A stretch of DNA of 64,000 bases from Nymphaea colorata (GCF_008831285.2 NC_045138.2:1621143-1685142), one strand, 5' to 3'. Positions 12,143 to 24,567 are shown, counted from the stretch's first letter. Program-made: numbers and translations. Notes: generated from the letters alone by a model not told the origin.

Positions 12143-15100
12143 ACTTTAAATGTCATCTAACTTGTGCAAGCCAGTTTTAGTTTTTTGTTTTCTCAGCCTG
12201 ATGCAGCTCAAACCTGAAATGAACCAGGTGATTCTTACTTGTGCAGGTTGGGGCGTCTCTCCTGATTGGTTAGATCCAAGCCAGATTTAAACATCGAGTT
12301 TCTTACCCACACGAAATAGGGCCTAGTAACCATCCAACAAACTCAATAGGAAACCCAGACCTAGCATATTTATAATCAGCCAGGCTCAGGCTACCAATTC
12401 TTGTTAGGCCAACCTATTCCATACTCACGAAACGTTGATCCTTCGCCAGGCTGAATTAGTAGTCAAGCCCGGTCCACAAATTGTGGTGCAAGGCTGAACA
12501 TACAAATTGTGGTGTGAACCTAGTTGAGCCAGGTAATGACCAGTACCAAGACAATAACATATAATGCACCCAAGTCTAAGATTTTGTAATATCAGATTAC
12601 CTGTGTCATCCACCGAAGACTTAGGACTTTTAACACTAAGTTCAATCAGACAGCCACAAAACAGATGGAAAATAAGATAAACACATGATTTTATGTTTCC
12701 AGGCCAAAAATAAAAAATAAACATATACTGAAGTGGTTATTAACTTATCCTACAACCATGGATGTTGATGGTTAATAGATTGGCAGCAATATATTATTCC
12801 AAGATCCAAATGAATCAGCAAAGACACAAATGTATGTGTGAAAACGTTGACCTATTCAATGTTGAAAACTAAGCTACAAACGTACACATGCATGCAAACA
12901 CCAACTTCCAAAAAATAAGTGCAAATGCATTTGTCAATCCTCACAAATGACTACTACAATATGTTGTTGCATTCATAAAAACAAATAGCATGATAAATCT
13001 ACACAAATAATTTGTTTTTATTGCAATAGCACTATGTGCTCTTAATGCACCTAAAACCACTTGAAAACCAAAACACCAACATAATATGGTATTTACTAAC
13101 CAGTGGCTAACATTGAGAGGCAAAGATATTTTCTCTATAGCCCTCTGTTGCTTTTGTCTTTCTTCAAACATGTATGCCTGCATCCAAGGTTAAGAACTGG
13201 TTTGAGATATGTTAATGAAGAAGACACACAAACACAAAAGAAGCCAATGTAATTTAACACCACTTGCCAATACAATCTAAGTTAAACATTAGACAGAAAA
13301 GTAAAAACACAAATAAAATTCACTGTATGTCAATGTTCTCCCACATATATAACAAGACATGAGCTCATATGTGATGATACCAACTGCTACTTAATTGCCA
13401 TACCGCTCAGCAATATAGCAAAATAGGAACCACCATCAGTTTAAAAAGGAAGCAAAACATTAAGAACCTTGGCTGCCAGCCTTAGGAACAGTCACCAAGA
13501 GTTCGGCTTGCCAATGACCCGATTACTGAATGAATTGTCATATCACTCCGCAATAGCATGGTGAGGCACAGCCATTGCCCCAGACAAGTAAAAAGGAAGA
13601 ACAGTAAGATCCTTGCAAGTTGGCCTTCGAGATGGTCATAAAACAGTTTAACTTGCCACATCACCTGCCTATTGCCAATACATATATAGTGGAAGGACGC
13701 AGGTGGTTTGATGTAATGAATCTGGATGGGAGGTTTACTGATTTTTAAGAGGCATGTGCAGATCAACTGCTCAACCAAGAAGAGTGAGGGGAAGAGTGGA
13801 TTGAGCTCAAGGTAAATATATAAAATAAAAAAGGATAGCACTTAAAAAGCATTCACAAAAGATAACGCCAAACTCAAAATTTAAGAGAACCCACAAGCAA
13901 GATAACATTGAAGAGATTTTCTGAGAACGATATTTTGCTAAGCTAGGAACAGTTAAATAATCTTACAAACAATTAAAGAAACAAACCTCTATGTCAAAAA
14001 CGAATGGTTTCTGCCCAAAATTGACATCCACCCTGAATAACATATACGAACCAATAAGTACATAGAGATTTGCAGTAATATTAACATTGTAATACACAGA
14101 CAAAATAAACATGTCCCAGGGCTTGCTTTAAAGAAAGTGAGGTAACAACATACTTGACAGCTATGTGACACGGGTACACCAGTTTTGCCCAGGCACCAGT
14201 GTCGGTACGTGGGTACCGTGACGTGGGAACGGGCACGGCTGCATTTTAAAACTTTTAAAAATTATAATTTTAAACTTGATTTTTTCTGTAATTTTTTATT
14301 TTCACTCCTTTTATATTTCCCTTCCAATAAGATTCTATATTTTCCTATCATTTTTCTTTGATTTTGAAATTTTTTTTAGATTATAAGACTATTAATGCTT
14401 TTTTTTCATTTTATCATTTTGAAAATATACAATTCGCGTACCGGCATACCCACAATTTTCAAAATTGTGGTGTCTAAACCCATACCGTCGTACCCACACC
14501 CGTACCATACCTGCACCCATGTGACATAGTTTGACAGTTGACAAACCATTCAAACCTCCAAGGTAGCATTTCATACAAGGTTCTACTTGGATGTCCATAT
14601 GATCTCAGGCAAATAGGGGGACCCAACGCGAATTGGTTATATATAAATAGCTGAACAATTTAATAGAAGGGTGTCCAGGAAAGGGGAATCTCTCTCTCTT
14701 TTACACTAACCAAGATTAAGGTAACAGATGTTCCTAAGAGATCCCCTTGTGATCCACCAATTCTTTGAATTCCATTACTAACAATTAGTTAGACCATCAC
14801 CAATAGCCAATAGTATAATGGCTAGATTATTACAAAGAATATAAAAGAGTGTTAAGAACAAAACCAGATAACAACAATATTGAAGCTGTGTTATCTGTAT
14901 CACACGATACATAGGTTTGAAAAACTTATACAATACGCCTACGATACACGATACGCTTGTGTATCGTAGGTGTATCGGCTGTATCGTGCGATACAGGAGC
15001 CGTATCGTACGATACACCCCTGTATCATACGATACAGGGATAAAATTATTTTTTGTGGTTTTTTACAAGAAAACTTTTTTCTTCCTCTTTCTAAACATGT

Positions 15101-17225
15101 CTAAAAGTTGTCAGAGGGGAAAGTTTTACTAGTTTTACTACAAAAATCACCCATTTATGTGATAAATCATCGATTTAGAGGAGAACTTGCTTGTTGATAA
15201 GAAGGTTTACTCATGGCCCGTGGGGATGATGGGAACTTGATTGATGATAATCATAATATATTATTTGTTGCAAACTTGTAATGTAATCTAAAACACTTTA
15301 AAGTTTAAATTTTAAAGTTCTGATGGATGTTTATTACGTTGTTATGAATTTCTTATTTGTCATTTCTAAATGTTCAGTGTTAATATATTATGGCTTATGA
15401 ATGATGTGATGAGTTTTTTTAATATATATAAAACATGACTTTTTTAATTGATTTTTTGCTTTTCCTGATTTTACCGATTTTTTTCTATTTTTTTCTAATT
15501 TTTAAATATTTTTATGAATTAAAAAATTAATTTACGATACATTACGTTACGTTTACGATATGTTACAATACAATGTATAGGTCGGCCCACCCGATACACA
15601 TTATGCTACGCCTTTTATAACATTGTATTGAAGTTTAAGACTTTAAGTCATAACGCAAGCAAAAAGAACATTTCTTTCCTACAAAAAATACTTGTTCCTT
15701 TTGATCAATTAGTCATCACAACAAATGCAGCACTGCACTGGAAACAAAAACATGTGGGAAACAGAAATTACATCAAACCCCTGGCAAACCAAGTAAAAAA
15801 TGGAGGTCAACAATCATACTTTTCATGAGGACTGTGAACACCAATGGTAGGAAACATAGGGCCCTTTATGTTCTCACAAACTGATCCAACCAGCTTCCCA
15901 TTTTTGCTGCATATCAGATTTGCCATAGCATAAGTTTCTAAATGGCAGTATAATATAAAAACAATGATGATAATATAAATTTCTAGGTTACCAATTTTCA
16001 GAAATATACAACATAGAAGAGCTACAAAATTCAAAATGCCAGGCTATCGGAAACGTATTGTCAGAAATATTTGCATGATTAGTTCGACGCTAGAAAAAGG
16101 TCCAAGCAACTAAATTATCATTTAGAGAAACAAGAAACTTCCATACGTGAAAAACAGTTCATGTGAAGCATAATTTATACCACCACCAACTGTATCACCA
16201 GTGGTGAATTTGGGGCCAAAAGTGTCGCCCTTTCCTTGTCCATGGTAAAGAAACCCATCATCTCCATGATATCCATAGCTATTAGCTTCCCACCTGTCAG
16301 AAGATTATATCAGCACTTATAAATTGATATCAACAAAAAGGAACCAGATAGAACAAATAAAATAAAACGAAGCATAGATTGTGAAGCTAAAAATGAAGTT
16401 GAACATGTGATATACAACAGAATCAGACACATAAATATAACAAAAAGATACATAGGCAAAAATTCCACTAAATTCATCTCAGTACCAATAGTTCAAGAAA
16501 AATGGAAAGAAAGAAAGAGAAGAAAGATACATAGGTAAAAGTTCCACTCATTTCATCTCAGTACCGATACTTCAAGAAAAAGGGAAGAAAGAAAGAGACA
16601 AAACATAAACAAGGAAAAAAGAAAAGGAAAGGAAACTAAAAACGACTTGTCCAGGGACCTGTTGTAAAATACTTAAAATTAGAATGTAGCCATGTGGGAT
16701 GAGCATCTCCCTAAATTTTACTTCTCTAATAGTAAAATACCCATCAAGTTTTTGTCAAGGCCGATGCACAGTAGAAAGTCATAACACAATGTATAACACC
16801 TTAATCCCTAGAACAGTAAAATTTGTCACCCATAAGAAGAAAGACTCGATGGCAAAGAAAGACGAGCAAGAACTGCCTTACCCAGGCTGTCTTCTCATCT
16901 TGAACCGTTCGGCCGTGAAACCGATTGAGATTGTGCCCTTCTGACCAGCATCTCTGATATAAATCTCAAAGTAATACATAAGCCGACGAATAGGCGCAGG
17001 ACAATTGCTTTGAACAGCACCCACATCATGCCCATGAAGAGCATTTGCAGTGTATTGCACTGACAGCTTGTCCGTCGACACCACCAAGAAACCACAACCG
17101 TTCGTGGTGTTCAGATGAGTCGGGGCCTCCTCATCCTCCTCCATGTCCATCTCCTCTGAACCACGCCGAACCACAAACTTCCCAATATCCAAACAATTCG
17201 CCTTTTCCACCGATTCGCTCACCAT
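6480..17225 (-). CDS. RanBPM: RanBPM-like SPRY/LisH/CTLH/CRA protein, 10 coding exons, 447 aa
   Basis: Exons (minus): 17225-16882, 16293-16147, 15906-15820, 14032-13987, 13177-13101, 11600-11435, 10475-10407, 8773-8714, 7536-7450, 6740-6480. Lengths sum to 1344 nt and phases join without a break. The protein has a SPRY domain at about residues 45-205 (exons 1-4), a LisH motif at about 230-260 (VRSYLLHYGYHDTL), CTLH at about 285-345 (CFLLHCQKFIELVR) and a CRA tail ending in LEKLLRQLTAASLERRAL. In the family this protein is a scaffold subunit of the CTLH/GID E3 ubiquitin ligase, found in nucleus and cytoplasm. The start is firm because an in-frame TAA lies directly before ATG. The length fits plant homologues. 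Intron 7 seems to use a GC donor. Intron 3 holds two transposons. A spliced 5' UTR is likely (donor near 17988, acceptor near 17255). Confidence 0.93.
7624..7957. mobile_element. old hAT-type MITE in RanBPM intron 8
   Basis: The ends read CTAAATGACATGGCTATGGC and, reversed, CTAAATGACAAGGATACTGA. They resemble the CTATGTCACATGGGTAC termini of the hAT elements at 14161, 52526 and 57787, and the right end shares the TACCCAC...CCTGTACC pattern. I see no matching 8-bp target duplication, so the copy is old or its ends are slightly misplaced. Confidence 0.5.
8164..8220. repeat. (TA)n(TG)n microsatellite
   Basis: A pure TA run of about 36 bp passes directly into a TG run of about 20 bp, in an intron of the RanBPM-like gene. 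Confidence 0.95.
8534..8596. repeat. (TG)n(TATG)n(TA)n microsatellite
   Basis: A TG run, then TATG units, then a long TA run, in the same RanBPM intron as the tract at 8164. Confidence 0.95.
12109..12140. repeat. (TA)n microsatellite
   Basis: Pure TA run of about 32 bp within the 1.5 kb intron between RanBPM exons 5 and 6. The rest of that intron has no recognisable element. Confidence 0.9.
13388..13630. repeat. possible old tandem duplication, about 140 bp
   Basis: Two stretches (from about 13388 and about 13528) share AATTG(C/T)CATA(C/T)C-CTC-GCAATA, a later AAAAAGGAAG segment, and CCTTG(G/C)...GGCCTT in the same order. The similarity is patchy, so this is tentative. It lies in the intron between RanBPM exons 4 and 5. 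Confidence 0.35.
14161..14529. mobile_element. hAT-type MITE in RanBPM intron 3
   Basis: The 369-bp element has termini CTATGTGACACGGGTAC and, reversed, CTATGTCACATGGGTGC. The flanking octamers CTTGACAG (14153-14160) and TTTGACAG (14530-14537) match at 7 of 8 positions, as expected for an hAT target duplication. GTACC/GGTAC motifs are repeated near both ends and the core is AT-rich without coding. It belongs to the same family as the transposase-bearing element at 52526-56077. Confidence 0.85.
14886..15625. mobile_element. hAT-like non-autonomous element with GTATCGTACGATAC palindromes
   Basis: The 740-bp element is bounded by a perfect 8-bp duplication TATTGAAG (14878-14885 and 15626-15633). 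The left end reads CTGTGTTATCTGTATC; the right end reversed reads CAATGTTATAAAAGGCG. The left arm holds clustered TATCGTACGATA-like palindromes, one exact copy at 15003-15014. It lies in RanBPM intron 3 just upstream, in gene direction, of the MITE at 14161. It is homologous, in opposite orientation, to the element at 28500-29439. Confidence 0.85.
16443..16600. repeat. two-copy tandem repeat, period 80 bp
   Basis: Two copies (16443-16522 and from 16523) begin AAAGATACATAGG(C/T)AAAA and continue CATCTCAGTACC(A/G)ATA-TTCAAGAAAAA, ending in GAAAGAAAGAGA. About 90% of positions match by eye. It lies in RanBPM intron 1. Confidence 0.85.
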
Positions 17226-17989
17226 TTAAGATGATTCCAAGCTTTTGCAATTACCTAAATCCCCAAAACGACCACAGGTCCCAATGAGAACAGAATAAGA
17301 AAAATTCTCATCGCCACACAACAATCTAGTGAAATCCACGACACAATTTATAAAAACACCAATCCATCCAGCCACGACCACAAATCCCCGAAACAGAAAA
17401 CAAAGAAGGCCACCTTGCAAAACGATGGCACAGCCCAAATCCCTTGAAACAGTAGCTGGACGTAATCAACTAAAACTTAAGCATGTGAGACTTCCCATCA
17501 TTAAGACCCTAATTCCGCCAAACAACTTCAGCAGCCTACGTCAAACCCTCCCCAGATTATACTCACTAGCTCCACTTAACAAGATCCAATACTTGAACCA
17601 ACCGTTGTCTCCATGAAACAACCGCTACAGATCTTAAGAAAGAAAATTCGCAAAAAAATCCAAAATTTTCTCCAAGAGACCACGTCTCCCTAAAACAAAG
17701 AAACCAAAATCACGCAACTAACTAAGTCTCTTCGAACACAACCAGGGGCGCGATTTCACTCGTTCGACGTCCAAACCTGGACACGATGGCATAAACACTG
17801 AAGCCTCCACAAAACAAAAGCAAGAACCAAGAACAATGACAAGGGTCTCACAGCTCCAAAGAAAAACAGTCCAAACGGAAGAAAATTCTAAGAAATGGAA
17901 AGGATTAAGCCGCATCGCATCCATCACGGCAGCGAACAGTATCATTCACCAGAAGAATAATTTACAGAAAGAAAGAGAATAGACTTACT

Positions 17990-18150
17990 CGAACTCGAGG
18001 AAAGGCTCGACTTGCTTTGAAACGAAGAATCCTCTCCCTCTCTCCCTCGGCGTCAATGTACCCGTCTTGTGACTTGTCCTCGCGTACTCCTCGGGCGAAG
18101 CACAGAAATTTCCATTTAGTTCTCTAATTTCACAATATTATAAAAAAACA
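17990..18150 (-). promoter_or_regulatory. putative 5' leader exon and promoter of RanBPM-like gene
   Basis: The GC-richer leader (about 17990-18100) ends at a CGA|GTAAGT donor near 17989. Further upstream on the minus strand is a TTTTTATAATATT TATA-like stretch (about 18135-18147). The transcription start is inferred, not observed. Confidence 0.4.
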
Positions 18151-18159
18151 CCTTTTCTT

Positions 18160-19119
18160 TTTTACCAAAAATAATGACAACAATCACCGTTGCACATGTT
18201 AAGTTCCTTCTCTCCCACCTGCCTGGCTCATTTTAGCATGGTCGGATCTGTTTGCGGCTTTCTAAATCGAAAATTCCAATTATGCGAGAATTTACTGTTA
18301 TTAACAAAGTTGGCAAACACATATTACATTGTTTTGAAACCATTTTCTAAAGTTGTAGATAATTTTTTGAGTTATAACAATTTGAAGTCTTCTTATAAAT
18401 AAGGAAACTATTCATCAAGTCGCCTTCAAAAGGTTGTAATGAGCATTAGCTTACTGTTTTGGTTTTTTACTGTTTGTAATCTGATTGTTAGCACAATAGT
18501 GCATTTACTCAATGCTAAAATAGTTAGAAACATGTACCTAACGTACTGGAATTAGTAGAAACTTCATAAAAAATAATAATAAACTGTTAATAATCTACCT
18601 ATACATACTCCCCATTAATATATATACCTTTGTTTATCGAATCAAATTCCTTGCCTTATTCATTTGCATCTTTAATTTCAATGGGCTTATGAGCAAAAAA
18701 TCAACTTGGTATTTAAATATTGAATAGTGATTGTACTCTCATCCTTGTAAATTGCAAACACAAGCTCAAGCTGCACATCTAATATTGATCAAACAATTTA
18801 CGATGCACGTTCAAATAAACCATATTCATTATCAAATTACTCGGGCTGGCCCCAAGATAATTATGAGTGGAGATTGAACTAATCTAAAGATAATTGTTGT
18901 TTCATTCATTGGCTCATTTTCCAACCATCCTCACTATGAGAAGAAGCAGAATTAACACCTTTTAATTGGTCTACTGGCTTACTGAACTGATCTTGTTTGC
19001 CACATACCCTGGTTCAAGTTTTTCTTTCTTTTAGTAGTTTTTGACTTGGGAAATTAAACTACATTCAAGCACATGAGAATTTGTAAGTCGTTGGACAATG
19101 TAAAATCTCCAAATCAATA
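18160..19119. other. intergenic, nothing recognised
   Basis: AT-rich upstream region of the RanBPM-like gene. Neither strand shows a coding frame, RNA gene or repeat that I can support. Confidence 0.5.
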
Positions 19120-19127
19120 CTCCTGTC

Positions 19128-19446
19128 TAAGGCTGGGTACTAGGTTGGGCCGCTGGCGAGTACCAGGTACCTGGCCCGACTCGGGCTTGGACTTTGAAAA
19201 ACGGGCACCGGGCCGGCACGATGATTTATCGGGCCGGCCTCAGTGGGCCCGATAATTGTTTTTTAATATTTATTGTATTAATTATTTATATATAATTATA
19301 ATATCTTATTACGGTTATTTATATTTATACATTATTTTATATTAAAAATATATATTTTTTAATTTAATCGAGTCGAGCTCAGGTTTTAATTGTTGGGCCC
19401 AACCCAGCCTGGGTTTCGGGTGAGGCCGATCCGATGCCCAGGCTTA
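19128..19446. mobile_element. MITE with GGC(T/C)GGG(T/C)A termini, probably hAT type
   Basis: The 319-bp element has ends TAAGGCTGGGTACTAGG and, reversed, TAAGCCTGGGCATCGG, both followed by GC-rich subterminal parts around an AT-rich core. The flanking octamers CTCCTGTC (19120-19127) and CTCCTATT (19447-19454) agree at 6 of 8 positions. Relics of the same family occur near 42478-42645 and 62345-62640. Confidence 0.65.
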
Positions 19447-19454
19447 CTCCTATT

Positions 19455-20385
19455 TACCAGGTTTAAGTTTTTCTAGGCATACACAAAGTTCTGTCACTCG
19501 TACGAACCAAACCAACAACTGACCTCGTACTAGCCACTGCCCTGACCAGCTATGCTAAACTTCTTGAACCCAACTTCATTTCAGAAGGTGTGACTATTAA
19601 AAAAAAAAACATGGCAAATCTTAAGCCATCGCTTCAAACTAACTATAGGTAGAAAAGCATGCGTTCATACGATCCAACCTGGTTCAAGGGACAAATATCA
19701 CATATATTCAAAGCAAGGATCTGGATGATGTGAGGAAGACATAGTTCTCAGTTGGCAGTCATAGTTCCCTTCTCGTGCAAAGTCACAAGCTAAAGAGTGA
19801 GTAATTGCATTTTAAGAATATGAGGGAAGAGATTTGGTGTTTTTTTATGCAAATCACGTCAAGAATCATCAATTGGCAAAGCAATCTTTGTACCATTAGT
19901 GAAGCCAGAAATTTTGGTTGGAGGGGCACTAATTCAATAACTTTAATGTTTTTAGGGTCACTTATACGTTCAATCAAATATAATAAAGCATAAACATAAA
20001 AATAAACAAATTTTTGTGAGCTGCCCACACAGCCACCATGAAGCTGCTCCGTCATTGCTTTGTACCACTCCTCCAAAACATGTTATCTTTGTTGTGGTTT
20101 ATCTAAGGATAACTATGCTGTCCAACATTCTCTTTTCCTATGTTACTGCATTCTGCCTCTGTGTGGTCACCTGCTTCTCCATCATCGACTTCTTCCATTC
20201 TCATTCCTCCTCTTCTCCTCGGCAAAGTCCCTAACTTGGTATACAAAACCATGAAACTACCATCAATTTTTCTTTTTTAAGTCATGGCTTCCACTTGCTT
20301 CCCTCCCACAGTGGTCTCCAATGCCCTGGGCAGCAAAGATGGTGGGGGTCTGTCACTCCATTGCTTTTACCGCGTGATAGATCCT
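19455..20385. other. intergenic, nothing recognised
   Basis: Short frames only, with no family resemblance, between the MITE at 19128 and the long-TIR element starting at 20389. Confidence 0.5.
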
Positions 20386-20388
20386 TAA

Positions 20389-23328
20389 GAGGTTGTTTGA
20401 TTGTTGTTCATTGGGACGGGACAGACAGGACGTCCTGTCCATTACACTACTGTCCTATTCTCATGGACAACGATGTTTCTTATCCACCGTTTGATAATTT
20501 TTGGAACAGAACACTATGATCTTTTTGTCCGCCGTTTGTTTTGTATATGTCTGTTCTGTTTGTTTTGTTCGTTCTGTCTGACATTTGTTTCTGTTTTGTT
20601 TGATCTGTCCGTTCTGTCTAATGTTTGTGTTTTTCATTCATGGTCTTTGTCTGTGTTCGTTTTTTTCTTTTCAAAGTGTCTGTTCTATCAAGTGTTTGAA
20701 CCCAACTTCATTGGTGCAAGGGGCTCCATTGCCATGAATAACTTTTTTCAGGTGAGGTATGGTTTTCATTTTTCTCTTTTTCTCTTGTTTTCTCTCTCGC
20801 TCCTTCCCTCTATTTGTCCCTGATTTGCAGTAACTAGGGTTCTTGCTCCTTTACGTCGATTTGGGGTCCTTTTCTCTTTCTTTCTCTCGTTGTCTCTCTC
20901 CCTTCCTTCCTGCATCTATCCATGCCATTGAAATGGTGAAATTTTTATGGCATCCTTGAAACGCCATTGAAAAACATATTTGTGTGCTTATATTTTTCTT
21001 CCCTTTGCGCTCTTTCTTACCAGCCTACAAAGCCAAGCAATTTTTAAGGGCATCCTCTCTGTACTGTTACCAAAAATATGACTAGCAGAGCAATGTGCCT
21101 GTTAGGTTTTCTGTCTGATGTTACTTTGTAAATTCATTAGCCGCAGATGAAGTGTTTGCTGAAATTCTTAAATGACTTGCATTTGTATTTTAGTTCATCT
21201 GGTCCACATTTGACAGTTGTAAACAAATTTGGTATGTTCCTTCTCAATCATTTTGCCACCTCATGTTTGCGACAAAAAAAAAATTGGAACATGTTATCTA
21301 ACCAAAACCATAGCTTGAGAAGCTAGAGAGTAAATGCAGAGCAGAAATAGACTTGAAGCTTTTTGGAGCTCCCGCAGACCTTCAATCTTCCAAAAGGGGT
21401 GGAAAGAATCACCTGATTTGCATACTTTTTTTTTTGTAATGGAAATAACAAAAGTGATCACGAAATCATCTTGGTTGAGGTTTTCTAGAAACAGGGATCT
21501 TCGACAACTACATGATGAAAGGATGAGGAGGGGCACAGTAAATGTGGGTAGCTGCAGTCGTTTAGTCTCCAATCTTACGGTGGTTACTCTCTTTCCTAAA
21601 GAAAGTAGATACCTATGAACAGATCTTGGTGGAGCACCCTTTTTCTATAAATTTTATCAATAGCTTTGGTTCCGAAGCATACGAACCTTTATTTATTCTT
21701 TAAGCAAGTTGTGCTTCTCACTTTTTTTCATTTTCACTCGGAAAGAAACCCTTAAACATTACTATTGTGCTATATATATTCTAATTTGTTAGTTGTTGGA
21801 TGTTGTTATATGGTAAAGGATTAAGACTCTGTTACTGAAATGCACTGATGGTTTATGTTCTTTTAGCAACAGTTTTTTATACTTTTAATGGCAATTTTTT
21901 TATACTTTTAATATATTTCAATCTTCCTATATGTGGAAATTAGGACTACATCTTGCTCCCTTGATGTTCTTTTATGAGTGGAGACTTCTCTTGTAGTCAT
22001 TGATACGCTTATGTAGGCTTTGTTTCAAGTTTGAATTCCCATGTTGATAGGCCATTTGTCGTTGCTCGATCATAGAGCATCGAGTTGATATGTGTTTAAT
22101 AATTATTTTGTGCTATAGAAAATAGAACTTGATCGTGGCTTTGCACTTGTTGTGGTTGGTGAACCATGGAATTCCAGTGGAGCTTCTGCAAAAAGTGAAA
22201 GGGGTGTGTCGTTTTCCTTTTTTATTTTTCTTTCTTTCACTTGTATTACAGTATGAATTTATAAATGTTATCAACAAATACTATTCAAAGCATGTAAAGA
22301 TTGAAGGCAGAGTTGCAGCCGCTCTTGACAGAAGCTGGCCATATAATGGTTCCTTCGAAATTGAAATGGATGGACGGTAGAGGTGTGAGCACCCATGGCT
22401 GCCTGGCCTGGTCGTCTAGTGCCGAACTTTTAGCTCTTTGTAGTGTGAATGTTGAGGAAATTTCATAGGCTGGATAAATATGGCAGTGTGTTGCTTGTTT
22501 AATTACTTCATATTCTTCGTTCGTTTCGTAAAGAATGAGTAGTGCTATCTTTGTGGCATGTTGTTAATTTGTATCTAATAAGATCCAAAGTTGAAGAACA
22601 TGGCAAAGTTGGCTTTATGGACTCATATGCAAAACTTGAGGCTTAAACGTTGTTACTTCAAACTATAATCTTCTTGCAACTTGAAAAGACTATTTTGACA
22701 TAATCAATCTAACTTGAGATTGCCCGTGTATTGCTTAGAACATGTAAATATAAATATTCATGACATATGGAACAAGTAAGGTAGTTATTTTCATAGTCCA
22801 ATTGATTCCAACTAAGGAAGTGCTCATAAAATATCTTTTTATGGTGATTAAAAAACAAAGATTTTGTGTCTTTCCGTTTCCAATTTTTCACAAAAAAGGG
22901 AAAAAAAATTGCTAGTTGAATGTGTTCTTTTTTGTGGGGTTAGACTTGGTGTTTTCTCGATGCACCTAATTTGATATGGATATAATTTCATATAGTGGAT
23001 AGAACAAATATAATAGATAAAACTGGTAATAGAAGGTACAAACACTTGATAGAACACACTTTGAACAGAACAAAATGAACACAGACAAAGACCATGAATG
23101 AAAAACACAAACATTAAACAGAACAGATAGATCAGACAAAACAGAAACAAACGTCAAATAGGACGGACAGAACGAACATATACAAAACAAACGGCGAACA
23201 AAAGGATCATAGTGTTCTGTTTCAAAAATTATCAAACGGCAGACAAGAAACATCGTTGTCCATGAGAACAAGACAATAGTATAATGGACAGAACGTCCTG
23301 TCTCAATGAACAACAATCAAACAACCTC
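20389..23328. mobile_element. long-TIR DNA element, PIF/Harbinger-like, 2.9 kb
   Basis: The arms at about 20389-20700 and 23040-23328 are inverted copies of each other. Both outer ends read GAGGTTGTTTGATTGTTG, followed by the GGACAGGACGT-type motif, and both inner limits fall at TTCTATCAAGTGTTTG. The outermost flanks are TAA on the left and TGA on the right, close to the TWA trinucleotide duplication of PIF/Harbinger elements. The 2.3 kb interior carries no transposase that I recognise. It has splice-like signals (CAG|GTGAGG near 20750) and a short plant-oxygenase-like segment, so it may carry captured host sequence. Confidence 0.7.
22153..22203 (+). pseudogene. fragment resembling N-terminal part of a 2OG-Fe(II) oxygenase (ACC-oxidase type)
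   Basis: The plus strand encodes WLVNHGIPVELLQKVKG, very like the conserved segment (F..VNHGIP.ELL..V) in the N-terminal domain of ACC oxidases and related 2-oxoglutarate dioxygenases. A possible donor (GGG|GTGTGT) follows. Nothing further upstream or downstream continues the enzyme: there is no HxD...H iron site. It lies inside the long-TIR element, so it is best explained as a captured exon piece. A chance match cannot be excluded for 17 residues. Confidence 0.45.
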
Positions 23329-23406
23329 TGATAAAACAAATTTGGAAGGAGATGTGTGTCCATATGTGTAGAACAAATTTGGAAGAAGTTGTGTGTGTGC
23401 GTGTCT

Positions 23407-23408
<2 letters not shown>

Positions 23409-23449
<41 letters not shown>
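23409..23449. repeat. (AG)n microsatellite
   Basis: Pure AG run of about 40 bp just outside the right end of the long-TIR element. Confidence 0.95.
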
Positions 23450-23456
<7 letters not shown>

Positions 23457-24567
23457 CGTCAATAAAATGAAAATGTATATCAAAATTTGAGGACAAGAAA
23501 TCTCCTAAATACAAAAATTGAAAACAAAAAATCCCCTATTTACAATAACAAACCGCAAAATAGAAACAAAAGCGAAAATATACAATACAACTTAAAAAAA
23601 ATGAAATAAAAGATGTGGAAAGAGAAATAAGAGGCATGGGAAAAGAGAGAGAGAGAGAGAGGAAAATTATAAAGTTATGAAGTCTTATGTATATGTATAG
23701 ACTCTTCAACCCCTTGATGGATGGCTAAAATTTTAAAATTCATCACCAAAAATCAGTTACTACATTGATATTAACATCAACACTAGCGTTAGCAATGATT
23801 TATAGTCCATATGGTACACCCAAGAACTTGTGCTTCATCGTCTGAAATAAAACTTTTCCTTCCAATCAAACACACCCTCAAAGTTCCTTGAGAAACAATC
23901 GATGTCAAAACTCTGAACAATCATATATTTATGAAAAAAAAAAGGTTTGCACCACCTCTTCTTTAGGAGCACCATATTGAGACATGGGCATGTTAGATTG
24001 AAATTTGCTTTTTTTTTTTTGATCCCCCTTTATGGCACAAACAAGTTACTGAGCCACATATCATACATCAGCCATATCTTTGGAATAGCATTTTAGTACA
24101 ACAAAAACCTTACCAACCTGATCAACCAGGTAGGCGGTATAGGTACACCACGGGTGTTGCTTTCGCCGGATTCCCTTCACTTGCAGCGATAATCGAATTA
24201 TTGAAGACCTATTATACATCTGCCATCCCTTAAAATGGCGGTTGAATACAAGGTAATAAATGAAAGAATGACATGCCGCGGGCGGACAGCCATCACAACT
24301 GCTCTATCAGGAGGCTCTCAGTGTTGGAGCGAGTGTCTGGGCCAGCTGCTCATTGCTTGCATCATGAGAGCCAGACTTGAGCAGAGTTGCTGAACAGATT
24401 TGGATGCCGATTGGCGGTGAACCGCCACTTTGAGGTGCGGCTGCCGTCAAGTGCAGTAGATCATTCCTGGCACCTAACGCATCTGCGCATTCCATGAGCA
24501 TAATATTGGCCAAAGATTTCTCATTGAAACATGGTAGCTGAGCATTCCCGACAAACTGACTAGTGGA
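23450..24567. other. intergenic plus probable HAC 3' UTR
   Basis: No gene is supported. The part nearest the HAC stop (about 24260-24567) is probably its 3' UTR. The minus-strand 68-codon frame at 24307-24513 begins after the stop and resembles nothing. Confidence 0.5.

Noticed and set aside
20401-20823. 140-codon plus-strand frame rich in Phe/Cys/Leu
   Set aside because: It lies mostly in the inverted terminal arm of the long-TIR element and has an inverted twin at 22966-23316; low-complexity T-rich DNA, not a gene.
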